A stretch of 64,000 bases of DNA from Pythium myriotylum. Lineage: Eukaryota; Oomycota; Peronosporomycetes; Pythiales; Pythiaceae. How positions within the stretch are numbered: position 1 is the first letter of the stretch; each line of letters begins with the position of its first letter. Position numbers and translations under genes: made by a program. The stretch is from contig JALJCQ010000031.1 in the NCBI GenBank assembly GCA_023091665.1, positions 62,001 to 126,000 on the forward strand. The letters are read 5' to 3'. The notes below the pieces were generated by a model. That model was given only the letters and a program-made list of their open reading frames with translations. It searched no databases and was not told where the DNA came from. Of this stretch, positions 9,448 through 20,296 are shown one piece after another.

Positions 9448-10542
9448 ATGAAGACTACTGCTTCGACCTCAATCCTTCTCACGAGTCTTGCTCTGGCTGG
9501 CACATTTGCTAGCAACTTGGAGTCGCCCCGACTCCTAGTGGACAAGGCCACACTACTTCAAGAACTGAAAGCGTGGAAGGAGAGCGAAGCTGGACAATAC
9601 GCCAAGCAGCACGGCTTCATCGTGACACCAAAGATGGGAATGATGAGCGAGGACCAGATCGAGCAGGACCAACTTCACCGACTCTACCAGACGAAACTCC
9701 ACATCGAGGAGGTCCAGCGTGCCAACCCAGAGGCTCGGTTCTCGATCGACTCCCCCTTTACGCTGCTTACGGACGAGGAGTTCGAGGCGTACGTGCGCAA
9801 GTCTTACCGTCGAGGTCCTCCAGTTGTGTTCCGAGGTCCCTCGACAGTCTCCGCGGCCGAACCATTGGCCGACGCGAGTCTGTTCGCTCAAGAGAAGGAC
9901 TGGACGACCTCAGGCTGCGTGGCTGCTGTCAAGAACCAGGGTCAGTGCGGCTCGTGCTGGGCGTTCGCGTCAGTTGCCGCGCTCGAGAGCGCATACTGCC
10001 TCAAGGGCAACGAGCTCACGACTCTCTCCGAGCAGCAGCTGACTAGCTGTGACACCGCATCCCACGGCTGTGAAGGTGGCTACCCGAGCGACGGGCTCGC
10101 GTTCGCGCAGAAGAACGGTGGTGTATGCAGTGACCGCGACTACCCGTACTCGTCGGGCGATTCCGGTCAATCCGGTGACTGCCAAAGCGACTGCTCTCCA
10201 GTGGCCGTCGCTATCCAGCAGGTCGTGAGCGTACCCGAGTCGGAGGCCGGACTACTGGAAGCCGTGAGCAAGACGCCCGTGGCTGTGGGTGTGGCCGCTG
10301 GAAACCGTACGTGGAAGCAGTACAAGGGTGGTGTGGTCTCAACCTGCGCGAGCACCGAGCTGGATCACGCCGTTGTAGTCGTGGGCTTCGGCGGCTCGGG
10401 CTCGGCGACGCCGTTCTTCAAGATCCGCAACTCGTGGGGGCCATCGTGGGGAGAAAGTGGGTACATCCGCCTCCAGCGTGGCGTGGCGGGTGCCGGCACG
10501 TGTGGAATCATCGGCCCCAAGTCGGTTTACCCCGTGCTTTAG
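9448..10542 (+). CDS. Secreted papain-like cysteine protease (C1A)
   Basis: This intron-free gene encodes 364 residues. A signal peptide (MKTTASTSILLTSLALAGTF, cleavage near residue 21) is followed by a propeptide of about 130 residues and a mature papain-type domain starting near DWTTSGCVAAVKNQ. The catalytic set is complete: Gln164 (oxyanion hole) and Cys170 in NQGQCGSCWAF, His307 in LDHAVVVVGFG, and Asn328 in RNSWGPSWGESGYIRL. GCEGGYPSDGL is the usual CxGG region. The propeptide does not show a clear ERFNIN signature, as in other short-prodomain oomycete C1A enzymes. It marks the start of the secreted-protein island and probably works as an extracellular protease. Confidence 0.92.
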   Translation: MKTTASTSILLTSLALAGTFASNLESPRLLVDKATLLQELKAWKESEAGQYAKQHGFIVTPKMGMMSEDQIEQDQLHRLYQTKLHIEEVQRANPEARFSIDSPFTLLTDEEFEAYVRKSYRRGPPVVFRGPSTVSAAEPLADASLFAQEKDWTTSGCVAAVKNQGQCGSCWAFASVAALESAYCLKGNELTTLSEQQLTSCDTASHGCEGGYPSDGLAFAQKNGGVCSDRDYPYSSGDSGQSGDCQSDCSPVAVAIQQVVSVPESEAGLLEAVSKTPVAVGVAAGNRTWKQYKGGVVSTCASTELDHAVVVVGFGGSGSATPFFKIRNSWGPSWGESGYIRLQRGVAGAGTCGIIGPKSVYPVL

Positions 10543-10683
10543 GGACGTTGCTCTCTGATGAAACAGATAAGTGGACTTTCAATTATAATTGAAACGCTGC
10601 CTCGAACTACAGTGGTTACGTCACATAACGCTTCGTTGACGACGGAGAAGACAGCAGGTCCTGAACATGGACGCGGGATCGCA

Positions 10684-12415
<1,732 letters not shown>

Positions 12416-13300
12416 TCAGTTGAACTGCGAGAAGAAGCTCCAGGTCGCGTCGGGCGCGAAGTTCTGCTTGCCGCGGTCGGCTGGCTCGGCCACATGGCCA
12501 CCGTCAAAAGCGATGAACGTGACCGGGTGGCCCGCCGAGCAGCCTCGGTACTCGGTCTTGATGTGGGTGCCTGAGCCGCTAGCTGGTTCCGGTGCGTTCT
12601 GCGACTGGCAGCCGTTGACGCGCACGAACAGATCGCGCAGCTGGCGGCCCAGAGAGATTGGGAGGACGTTGTCGTTGACGCCATGGATCAACTGGTACGC
12701 GATGGGCTTGTTACCGCCAGCACACCCGCTGAGGTTCGCTCCTGACAGCACGGAGACGGCGCGGAACACGTCGGGACGGGAGCAGGCGACCGAGTGGCTC
12801 ATCCCACCGCCGTAGCTGAAGCCCGTAGCGAAGCGGAGGTTCTCGTTGACGCAGAGCCCGTTGTTGATCGTGTTGACGATCGCGTCGACGAACTGGATGT
12901 CCTCGCCACCGCTGTTCGCCCAGCCAGCGTTGAGTCCTTGCGGCGACACGAAGATCGTCGACTCCTTTGCAAGAGCAGCGAGTCCGTACCAGCCGCCAGC
13001 GTTGTTGGCCGCGTCGTACATGGATCCGCCTCGCCAGTGGAACGTGAAGACGAGGCGGTAGGCCCGGTTCTGGTCGTAGTTCTGCGGCACGCGCACCATG
13101 TACTCACGCTGCTTGCCGTTGACTGTGACGCGGTAGGTTCCCGTCTGGATAGAGGCGGGTCTGCCACAGCCTCCAGTCTTCCTCACAGCTTCCGCGGCGA
13201 GCATGATTGGCGAGGCGTTATCTTGAACGGATTCCTGGGCTGCCGTGGCCGCGAGCGTAGTGGCGAGGAGCGAGAGGAAAAGCGACGAGAAGGAGACCAT
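12416..13300 (-). CDS. Secreted CE1/feruloyl-esterase-like alpha/beta hydrolase, copy 1
   Basis: This intron-free gene encodes 294 residues. The frame is open to 13390 but the initiator and signal peptide place the start at the ATG at 13300 (MVSFSSLFLSLLATTLAATA, cleavage near residue 21). The alpha/beta-hydrolase triad is visible: Ser162 in GFSYGGGMSH, Asp210 in HGVNDNVLP and His269 in DGGHVAEP. FHWRGGS is the oxyanion region. The motif set fits the esterase/PHB-depolymerase group that includes type C/D feruloyl esterases, which remove ferulic acid from arabinoxylan. Substrate preference cannot be read from sequence; acetylxylan or another phenolic ester is possible. Placement among xylanases supports a cell-wall role. 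A near-identical-length copy lies at 50.8 kb. Confidence 0.87.
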   Translation of the reverse strand: MVSFSSLFLSLLATTLAATAAQESVQDNASPIMLAAEAVRKTGGCGRPASIQTGTYRVTVNGKQREYMVRVPQNYDQNRAYRLVFTFHWRGGSMYDAANNAGGWYGLAALAKESTIFVSPQGLNAGWANSGGEDIQFVDAIVNTINNGLCVNENLRFATGFSYGGGMSHSVACSRPDVFRAVSVLSGANLSGCAGGNKPIAYQLIHGVNDNVLPISLGRQLRDLFVRVNGCQSQNAPEPASGSGTHIKTEYRGCSAGHPVTFIAFDGGHVAEPADRGKQNFAPDATWSFFSQFN

Positions 13301-13332
13301 GGCTTGTACTGGCTTGCAATTGCTGGGGCTCA

Positions 13333-13349
13333 GGAAATTGGGGAATGAT
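13333..13349 (-). promoter_or_regulatory. Initiator element of esterase copy 1
   Basis: Read on the minus strand this is ATCATTCCCCAATTTCC, a close match to the oomycete initiator (YCATTYY) with its CAATTT extension. It lies about 35 bp upstream of the esterase ATG at 13300 and supports that start rather than the longer open frame. Confidence 0.6.
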
Positions 13350-14743
13350 CTCCAATATAAAACGATCTGCTCACACCTACTCAAATTCATGCTATTTGCT
13401 CCCTGTGACTGACACAGAAGCTCTAGGAGCCAAGGCAGTTGACCGAGAACCGCTGTCGTTCGAGACCGAGCTGCTGATCCCCACTCGACAAGTTGCGTGG
13501 ACTCGTCTTCTCGACTGAAAAGCGACCAGAGAGCGAATGCACAATGTGTGAGGAGACAGTTATGGTCACCTGGGATTTGACGAAGTCCGTGGGAGATGAT
13601 GATGACGGTGTTTGTGGGAAACGAGGTGAGTTGTCACTGTCTTCCTGACGATGATGTGACAAGCTTCCCATCCTCATCTTCAAGTGGCGACAAGCGACGG
13701 GACGAGCGGCCGTTGAAACACCCTCCCCGCTGAGGACCCTTCCCGGTGTCTCGCAATGGGAAGTTTCCCATCCACTTGGAGAGGGTACTACATGCGCATG
13801 GCGTTTTGCATCTCGAGATGGGATCAGCACCCAACAAGATTTGTGACCATAATCCCATCCCACGCAAATCTGCAAGGATCATGAATGTGGATCTCCTTAC
13901 GGTTTCAAAGAAGAAGGGTGCATCAACAAACGTGTGATTTCAAGTGTAGTACTCTCTTAGCTGTGTGAAGAGCGGTGGTCGATGAGGTGCGCCAGTGGGT
14001 TTAGCCGGACTCTGGTAATGTGAGATCCTTCCTTAGAGACCCTATGTATTTGGCAGCATTATAAATCGTTTCCCCTGTATCTGCTCCTCGCTTCCTTGTG
14101 CTTTGCCACAAATGTCGCTCCTCTCCATAACAACAAGAGTCAGTAATCGTGTTGCAAAATCAGCAATCGTGCAAATCAAAGAACCCAAACTTATGGCAAA
14201 ACTGGAGGCTATTCTGACAAGTCGAATTAATTCGAACGGAGAAGCATACGATACAAAACTGAAAGGTCGGTCGCGCTCGAGGCTGAGCGTCGGGTGAGGT
14301 ACTTGTCCTGGCAAAATTAGGTCGACCCACAACAGTACCTCGCTTTTCTTAGGATTTGATTAAGCGTACTTTGGGCCCCCGATCCATAAGTGCAGTTTCT
14401 TTTGAAGGCTCCACTTTTGCTAATGCTGTTCCAGCTCATCTTTCCGAAGGTCAAATCAGTTACACGGTGCTGCTACAGATCGTCCGTGAAGACGCGCAAA
14501 TGTCCGATTCGTGTCTCCTCATGTGGCCCTTAGCCGTGGCTCTGCACAGTTAGACAAAACGCGAAGACTTTTGCAAACTGCAAATCGCCTCTAGCCCATT
14601 CCGACGCTTGGCCAAATTTTCACGAGGACAACAGGCTGTAAAGTTCTCGCAACTTCAAAGAGCGTCAACTGGATTGGGTGGTGGTTATCGCCGCTGTTCT
14701 CCAGGGGAGTCGATCCTTTAGGTCGACGCCCCAGCCAGGAAAA
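13350..14743. other. Intergenic region with remnants shared with 51.9-52.1 kb
   Basis: No gene was recognised. The part around 13,560-13,760 resembles 51,870-52,000, for example GATTTGACGAA and the phrase CTTCAAGTGG near a run of ATC/ATG triplets. The duplication that produced the second esterase therefore included several hundred bases upstream of the gene. The remainder shows nothing recognisable. Confidence 0.4.
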
Positions 14744-14760
14744 GCTCACTCTCGCTTTTC
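14744..14760 (+). promoter_or_regulatory. Initiator element of GH10 copy A
   Basis: GCTCACTCTCGCTTTTC matches the GCTCAYTYY-type oomycete initiator and lies 58 bp upstream of the GH10 ATG. Confidence 0.5.
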
Positions 14761-14801
14761 CGCCCGACCTCACAAGCCCCCAACTACCTCTACCAGCCAG
14801 C

Positions 14802-15869
14802 ATGCGCGTGCTCGCCATTCTCGCCACCGCCACGAGTGCCGCGATGAGCCTCGTCAGCGGCGATGCCATCCTCGGGTCCAACTACAAGGGATCCCAGGGC
14901 CTCAACGACCTCGCCAAGAACTCCGGCAAGTACATGGGCACGGCCTCGGATCTCAACCCCGGCGACTCCTCGTACACCAAGGCGCTGGATAATGGTGCCG
15001 ACTGGGGCTTCCTAACTCCTGCGAATGCCATGAAGTGGGACGCAACGGAGCCGTCACGCAACTCGTTCACGTTCAGTCGCGGTGACGCCATCGTGAATGA
15101 GGCCAAGAAGTTCAACGCCAAGGTTCGCTGCCACACACTCGTTTGGCACTCGCAGACCCCTCAGTGGGTCCAGAACCTCAGCCGTGACGAGATGCTCAAG
15201 GCTCTTGAGAACCACATCACGCAAGTGATGACCCACTTTGGTGCCAACTGTGCTCATTGGGACGTGCTGAATGAGGCGTTGAACGAGGACGGCACGTACC
15301 GCCAGTCGTTCTGGTACCAGAAGACCGGTACGGACTACATCGCCACGGCCTTCCGCACGGCCGCAGCGGTGAAAGCTCGCCTTGGGCTTCCAACGCTTCT
15401 CTTCTACAACGATTACAACATGGATCGCATCAATGGCAAGTCGACTGGAGCCCTCAACAACATTGTCAAGTTCCTCAAGAACCAGAACATCGCGATCGAT
15501 GGTGTCGGCTTCCAGGGCCATCTAACGGCAGGCCAGGCAGCCTCGACGGCCGACCAGATTGCGAACATGAAACGCTTCACGGATCTTGGGCTCAAGGTAG
15601 CCATCACGGAGCTCGATGTCAAGGTCGGCACGACGAACCCGTCGACGGCGACCCAACAACAGCAGGTGACTGCCTACCAGAACACGATCGCGGCCTGCAA
15701 GCAGCTCGGTGGCTGCCTTGGTGTCACGCTCTGGGACTTCTCGGACCAGTACTCGTGGATCCGTAACGACGCGCCGCTGCCGCTCTATCAGCCCGGAGGC
15801 CGCAACACTCAGGTCGTGCGTAAGGCTTCGTACGATGGCATCGTTCGTGGCTGGGGCGGTAGCGCTTAA
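14802..15869 (+). CDS. GH10 endo-1,4-beta-xylanase, copy A
   Basis: This intron-free gene encodes 355 residues: a signal peptide (MRVLAILATATSAAMSLVSG) followed directly by a single GH10 barrel with no binding module. The acid/base is Glu158 in HWDVLNEALNEDG and the nucleophile Glu270 in AITELDVKVG; GNAMKWD-type residues (NAMKWDATEPSRN), RCHTLVWHSQTPQW and the C-terminal TLWDFSDQYSW complete the family pattern. GH10 enzymes hydrolyse internal xylan bonds, including substituted arabinoxylan. It is one of five GH10 genes in the window. Two long blocks, 15,117-15,187 and 15,273-15,412, are identical at base level with copy B, set in more divergent surroundings, which suggests gene conversion. 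Confidence 0.96.
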   Translation: MRVLAILATATSAAMSLVSGDAILGSNYKGSQGLNDLAKNSGKYMGTASDLNPGDSSYTKALDNGADWGFLTPANAMKWDATEPSRNSFTFSRGDAIVNEAKKFNAKVRCHTLVWHSQTPQWVQNLSRDEMLKALENHITQVMTHFGANCAHWDVLNEALNEDGTYRQSFWYQKTGTDYIATAFRTAAAVKARLGLPTLLFYNDYNMDRINGKSTGALNNIVKFLKNQNIAIDGVGFQGHLTAGQAASTADQIANMKRFTDLGLKVAITELDVKVGTTNPSTATQQQQVTAYQNTIAACKQLGGCLGVTLWDFSDQYSWIRNDAPLPLYQPGGRNTQVVRKASYDGIVRGWGGSA

Positions 15870-16309
15870 CGGTCGCTTCCAGCTTGGCCTCGAGGCTTCT
15901 GGACTCTGTGTTGGTTTCAACTTCTCTCGTTGTTGCCTCGCTGGGTAATCTGTTTCGTCTTGAATCGTTCTCAGCGCTGGGTTTGTTTGTCAGATAATAA
16001 AAAGGTTAATGGACGAGCTCCATATATCGAAAATGCAGCGTGACCACCCACTCCCTGGACCCTCAATGTGCTAGACACTTCGTACCGCCACTCTCCACTT
16101 CGCCTTCGATGACAAGTCGACAGCACGTTCTGTTCGTCAGCAGTGGAGGCTGTCAGTATGTTTCTGCTATACGCTTCATCGCGCACAGTGCGATCGCCAG
16201 CGTCTTGAAATGAACAGTTTCACAGGTTTCGCATTCGCGCGCACTCCTCGCAATCCATTGCGCGCTGTAAATCAAGAGGGCTGAGCACCTCTTGGAAAGT
16301 ACTTAGCTG
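15870..16309. other. Intergenic, nothing recognised
   Basis: This is the 3' flank of GH10 copy A. No coding motif, repeat or RNA gene was recognised; it presumably holds the terminator of the xylanase. Confidence 0.4.
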
Positions 16310-17210
16310 CCATGGGTCCGACTACCCCTGAGACCAATCTGTAGTTTGTTTTGAGTGGGCTCAATGAAAAAAAGCTACGGATTGGTCTCAGGGGGTATAC
16401 TGCCAGATTGAGTCCGTGTGTTTTGTATTACCCCCCAACAAATAGACAAATGATTACTACCTGCGATTCGGATGGACTCAACTTGACACTGCAAGGTCGC
16501 GACGTCGACAAAAAGTGGATAGGTGGCGTCGGCCTCATCTAACCATCGAGCGAGACCCACCTAGAGTATGAACATGCCGTGAGTCTTTGCGGAGGAAGGT
16601 GGGGGAAGAGCTTGCTTTGTACTCTACAGTCTCCATCGATCCTGCTCGTTCGAGCTGAGCCCACGTCCATCGTGAATGAACCCTAGATGGCGTCCACCGT
16701 CGGTCGACGGGACATGATCTCCCAGTCGAGTGAGGTCATGAGATACGGGCACTGCCTCTATGGAGAATTTACCTCCTTTACGTGACTGGTTGTTTTGCAT
16801 TGGAGTGAGTTACCGGTATCCAGAGTTGACAAACAGCTGTCTGGTAAAAGCTTCGGGGAGAGGTGCGCAGTGTCAACAACAGTATCATCTCGCTGATTGC
16901 GCTGGCTCGCTATACGAACTCAACTTGCATTCCATCGCCGGTTTGCACTTGCTCCACGTGAAGTTGAAACTATTCAGAGGTGAGAACCTTCCAGCTGCCG
17001 CGTCAATCGAACGTGAACGCTAAATGTCCTCTTCGCTATCGGATTAGTCCCCTCTTTACTGACTGTCCGTTCCACAAAGTCACCCACCATTGCGGGGTCG
17101 AGTCTCAACGCCGGTACCGTATTAAAACCAGAGTGTGAGAACGAGCTTCCTTATCACGCGCTGGTCTCTCGACGAGGTCTCGGTCGTGTCTCTGCCACTA
17201 CGCACTGAAG
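16310..17210 (+). repeat. Dispersed repeat upstream of CAP gene, copy 1
   Basis: This segment recurs, diverged, in inverted orientation at about 18,953-19,700 and truncated at 30,489-30,921. Shared landmarks are GGACTCAACTTGACA, AAAAAGTGGATAGG, GCCTCATCTAACCATC and GAACATGCCGTGAG. Near its left end a short inverted repeat pairs TACCCCTGAGACCAATC (around 16,322) with GATTGGTCTCAGGGGGTA (around 16,380). The long pairing between copies 1 and 2 continues into the CAP genes, so the unit is CAP gene plus about 750-900 bp of upstream DNA. No coding potential was seen. Confidence 0.65.
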
Positions 17211-17244
17211 CCTGGCCTGCATCTCCGTCGACAACCGCAAGAGA

Positions 17245-17260
17245 GCTCATTCCAAAATCC
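17245..17260 (+). promoter_or_regulatory. Initiator element of CAP gene 1
   Basis: GCTCATTCCAAAATCC is a very close match to the oomycete initiator consensus GCTCATTYYNCAWTTT and lies 50 bp upstream of the ATG. Confidence 0.6.
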
Positions 17261-17294
17261 GCAACCTCCTCACCAACAGCAACCAGCATCAGCC

Positions 17295-17798
17295 ATGAAG
17301 TTCATCACGTCCACCTGCGTCGCCCTTGTGCTCGCCATCTCAGCGTCAACCACCACCGCCGCCGACACTCGTGCGCTCCAGCAAGGCTCGAACGTCGCCC
17401 AGGAAGTGCTCGCGGCCATCAATGCCGCGCGTGCGGCTAGCAGCCTCTCGGCGCTCTGTCTCAACACCAAGCTCACGGCGGCGTCGCAGAAGCAGGCTGA
17501 CTCGATGGCCGCGGGCGGCTACGTCAGCCCTGTGGGTCAGGACGGCTCCATGCCGACGGCTCGTGCGCAGGCTCTGGGCTTCGACTCGCAGGCGGTCTTC
17601 GAGGTCGTTGGGGCGGGATACAAGAACGCCTCGGTGGCCGTGGCCGAGTGGTTGAAGCTCGCTGACCGCGACCAGTATTTGCTCGGCAGCAACTTCAAGT
17701 TCCTCGGTGCTGCCAAGGCCGTCAACAACAAGCACCAGTACCGCAGCTTCTGGGTTGTGGACCTGTCCGAGGCTGACGGCGAGGAGGCCTGTGCCTAA
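17295..17798 (+). CDS. Secreted CAP/SCP-like (PR-1 superfamily) protein, copy 1
   Basis: This intron-free gene encodes 167 residues with a signal peptide (MKFITSTCVALVLAISAS, cleavage near residue 22-23). The rest follows the short YkwD-like CAP pattern: an NAARAASSL helix, CLNTKLTAASQKQADSMA, GYVSPVGQDGS, then AVAEWLKL and RSFWVVDLS near the C terminus. In many CAP proteins the position before GxDGS is a His that lines the central cavity; here it reads YVSPVGQDGS, and the second typical His region reads LADRDQYLLG, so both cavity histidines seem absent. CAP proteins are extracellular and in several pathogens bind lipids or act at the host interface; the role here is unknown. An identical gene lies inverted at 18.4 kb. 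Confidence 0.82.
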   Translation: MKFITSTCVALVLAISASTTTAADTRALQQGSNVAQEVLAAINAARAASSLSALCLNTKLTAASQKQADSMAAGGYVSPVGQDGSMPTARAQALGFDSQAVFEVVGAGYKNASVAVAEWLKLADRDQYLLGSNFKFLGAAKAVNNKHQYRSFWVVDLSEADGEEACA

Positions 17799-17817
17799 GT
17801 GTCGTCGGCGTCGACGG

Positions 17818-17904
17818 GAGGTTACTGTATTTTGTTTTGTCCAAGTTTCTGTACCTCAATTGTGTGGGTACAGAAACTTGGACAAAACAAAATACAGTAA
17901 CCTC
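17818..17904. repeat. Perfect 38-bp inverted repeat (hairpin) with 11-nt loop
   Basis: Positions 17818-17855 and 17867-17904 are exact reverse complements, with the loop TCAATTGTGTG between them. It begins immediately after the CAP inverted-repeat arm. Part of it (TACCTCAATTGTGTGGG) recurs once near 18,056. Transcribed, it would form a very stable hairpin; it could also be a miniature inverted-repeat element. Confidence 0.85.
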
Positions 17905-18357
17905 ACATCCCTGGAGTTCTGCTAGAGTGTTGCCTTGATCGATGATGCATGAGTTCGTTGACGCCGGGTCGGTCGCCCCCGATGGCCACGGTGTCAATTT
18001 CTTCCGTAATACTACAAAAATGATATATGAGTTCTGCTCAATGATGGTTTGGCCATACCTCAATTGTGTGGGTTTCGGACGAAACAGACGGTTTGGTCAT
18101 ACTGTATCTCATCCGCCTTGACCACGGCAGAGTCGAGGGTATCAGTCGATGAGCCCACGCGGGAAGGAACCGTAAGATTCATGCCAAAGAAAACCATGGG
18201 AAGGAACCGTAAGATTCATGCCAAACTCGGTCATTTCGGCATTACCCGTTTTTGATATCTATACACTGTATTTGACCATCGAACACTGACTCATTTCACG
18301 AGAACTACGCGTACAACACTCGCCAAACTGATCGCTCGTTCGATCGATCTTCCGTCG
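17905..18357. other. Spacer between inverted CAP genes, with a 28-nt direct repeat
   Basis: No gene was found in this spacer. A 28-nt block beginning GGGAAGGAACCGTAAGATTC occurs exactly twice, at 18161-18188 and 18198-18225 (period 37). A fragment of the hairpin sequence recurs at about 18,056-18,072. The spacer must contain the convergent 3' ends of both CAP transcripts. Confidence 0.6.
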
Positions 18358-18370
18358 ACGCCGACGACAC

Positions 18371-18874
18371 TTAGGCACAGGCCTCCTCGCCGTCAGCCTC
18401 GGACAGGTCCACAACCCAGAAGCTGCGGTACTGGTGCTTGTTGTTGACGGCCTTGGCAGCACCGAGGAACTTGAAGTTGCTGCCGAGCAAATACTGGTCG
18501 CGGTCAGCGAGCTTCAACCACTCGGCCACGGCCACCGAGGCGTTCTTGTATCCCGCCCCAACGACCTCGAAGACCGCCTGCGAGTCGAAGCCCAGAGCCT
18601 GCGCACGAGCCGTCGGCATGGAGCCGTCCTGACCCACAGGGCTGACGTAGCCGCCCGCGGCCATCGAGTCAGCCTGCTTCTGCGACGCCGCCGTGAGCTT
18701 GGTGTTGAGACAGAGCGCCGAGAGGCTGCTAGCCGCACGCGCGGCATTGATGGCCGCGAGCACTTCCTGGGCGACGTTCGAGCCTTGCTGGAGCGCACGA
18801 GTGTCGGCGGCGGTGGTGGTTGACGCTGAGATGGCGAGCACAAGGGCGACGCAGGTGGACGTGATGAACTTCAT
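18371..18874 (-). CDS. Secreted CAP/SCP-like protein, copy 2 (identical to copy 1)
   Basis: This gene encodes the same 167 residues as the CAP gene at 17.3 kb, on the opposite strand. All frames, including the antisense ones, give identical translations, so the coding DNA itself appears identical. Signal peptide and domain features are those of copy 1. Its upstream DNA (18,953-19,700) is clearly diverged from that of copy 1. Identical coding arms within diverged flanks suggest recent gene conversion between the arms rather than a recent duplication of the whole unit; a collapsed or mis-joined assembly is the alternative. Confidence 0.82.
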   Translation of the reverse strand: MKFITSTCVALVLAISASTTTAADTRALQQGSNVAQEVLAAINAARAASSLSALCLNTKLTAASQKQADSMAAGGYVSPVGQDGSMPTARAQALGFDSQAVFEVVGAGYKNASVAVAEWLKLADRDQYLLGSNFKFLGAAKAVNNKHQYRSFWVVDLSEADGEEACA

Positions 18875-18908
18875 GGCTGATGCTGGTTGCTGTTGGTGAG
18901 GAGGTTGC

Positions 18909-18924
18909 GGATTTTGGAATGAGC
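18909..18924 (-). promoter_or_regulatory. Initiator element of CAP gene 2
   Basis: On the minus strand this reads GCTCATTCCAAAATCC, the same initiator as copy 1, 35 bp upstream of the ATG triplet in arm coordinates equivalent to copy 1. Confidence 0.6.
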
Positions 18925-18952
18925 TCTCTTGCGGTTGTCGACGGAAATGCAG

Positions 18953-19700
18953 GCCTGTTAGGCAGAGTGACGCCGAGAACTCGTCGAAGAGAGCCGCTCA
19001 TTCCCATGCGCTGCTTCCAATAACGCCGTTGAGACTTGACTGCACGGTTCAACCGTGAAGTCAAGTTACCCACAATCGACGATAGTGGCTGACCTCGTGG
19101 AACGGACAGTCTGTAAAGTAGGGGCTTATCCAACAGCGAAGAGGACATTTTTCGTTTACGGTCGACGGATGCAGCAGCTGGAGGGTTCCCACCGCTGAAT
19201 GTTTTCAACTTCATGTGGGAGGGAGCCCAAGCCGATGGAGCCCAGATTATTTGGTACAGCGAGCCAGCACATGATACTTGACACGATACAGTACTGTACA
19301 GATCGCCCCCGAGCTTTTACCAGACAGCTGTTTATCAACTCTGGATAACTCACTCCGAAACAATCCCGGCCACGTAAAGGAGGTAGTTACTAGAACGAGG
19401 CAGTGCCTGTATCCCGTGATCTCACTCCACGGGGAGGTCACCTCTATTAATTGTCGACCGACGGTGGACGACATCCAGGGTTCACTCACGATGGACGTGG
19501 GCTCTGCTCGAACGCGTAAGTTTGATGGAGACTACAGAGTACAATCCGAGCTAGCTCCCGCCTTCTTCACAAGGACTCACGGCATGTTCGTATTCTAGGT
19601 GGATCTCGCTTGATGGTTAGATGAGGCAATGCCTCCTATCCACTTTTTGTCGCTGTCTCGACACTGTACTGTCAAGTTGAGTCCATCATAATCATAGGTA
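18953..19700 (-). repeat. Dispersed repeat upstream of CAP gene, copy 2
   Basis: This is the inverted, diverged counterpart of 16,450-17,210. Shared blocks read on the minus strand include ATCCAGAGTTGATAAACAGC, CTGTCTGGTAAAAGC, ATGTCCTCTTCGCT and ACTGTCCGTTCCACG. Its outer end carries the GGACTCAACTTGACAG and AAAAAGTGGATAGGAGGC blocks also present in the copy at 30.6 kb. A private short palindrome (TTGACTTCACGGTTGAACCG...GTCAAG) lies near 19,030-19,070. Confidence 0.65.
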
Positions 19701-20164
19701 AACGCATTCTGTTGTCCATCGAGGTTTACGCGACACCTGGACTCAACTCCACGGCGACACAGTGTATCGTGGAGCTCACCCACAACAAAACTGCACATAG
19801 TCTTCCGTTGTAAGTACATCCGGATCCATGCTCACAAAGCTACCTTCCTGGGGTTCCTCCGAGATGGAGAAATTCTCCGTTTGAGGGAACCAAAGTTCCA
19901 GGACTCACTGCATAAGTTTGCCAGGGAAGCGACGATTCAGGTGGTCCGCAACGCAATTGTGTGGTCCGAAGGGTAATCGCACCAGTGCCGGCTGGGAACT
20001 TGCTATTAGCTAGTGAGTGAGAAGAATTCTCTTGCCCCTCCGCACCACTCGAGCTACGAGAGCGGATCCCACGTCGGCCATGGCCCTCAACCCGTTAGAC
20101 TCACTCACGTGTTTCTGGGACCTGGGATGCTACAGTCGCTGGAGGATTCTCCGAGGAAATAATT
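19701..20164. other. Intergenic, degenerate repeat
   Basis: No gene was recognised. The segment from about 20,010 to 20,290 has loose similarity to 42,720-42,955: TTCTTGCYCCTCCGC, TCGAGCTA, TACTCACTG-like and TTGTCACAGATG occur in the same order. It may be part of an old dispersed element. Confidence 0.35.
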
Positions 20165-20281
20165 CACACGTTGCACCGTACACAAGACTACTAATCGTTA
20201 TTTTCCACACGTTGCACCGTACACACGACTACTAATCGTTATTTTCCACACGTTGCACCGTACACAAGACTACTAATCGTT
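20165..20281 (+). repeat. 41-bp tandem repeat, ~2.9 copies
   Basis: Units begin at 20165, 20206 and 20247 and read CACACGTTGCACCGTACACA then AGACTACTAATCGTTATTTTC with one or two substitutions. The third unit is incomplete. Confidence 0.9.
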
Positions 20282-20296
20282 CTTGTCACAGATGGT

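Larger units (their letters stand above)
17211..17817 (+). repeat. Inverted-repeat arm 1 containing a CAP gene
   Basis: This ~600-bp arm matches 18,358-18,952 in reverse orientation with essentially no differences from just upstream of the initiator to just beyond the stop codon. The two arms are tail-to-tail with a 540-bp spacer. Outside the arms similarity falls to roughly 75-80% by eye. Confidence 0.85.
18358..18952 (-). repeat. Inverted-repeat arm 2 containing a CAP gene
   Basis: This is the reverse-complement partner of 17,211-17,817. Identity runs from about 18,358 to 18,952 by eye, with only isolated differences near the outer end (for example GCATTTCCG against GCATCTCCG). Confidence 0.85.

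Noticed and set aside
17346..17735. 129-codon antisense frame in CAP gene 1 (and its twin at 18,434-18,823)
   Set aside because: Both copies exist only because the CAP coding sequences are identical; there is no independent motif or promoter.
20165..20281. CRISPR-like array
   Set aside because: It is a direct tandem repeat with no spacers, in a eukaryotic context.
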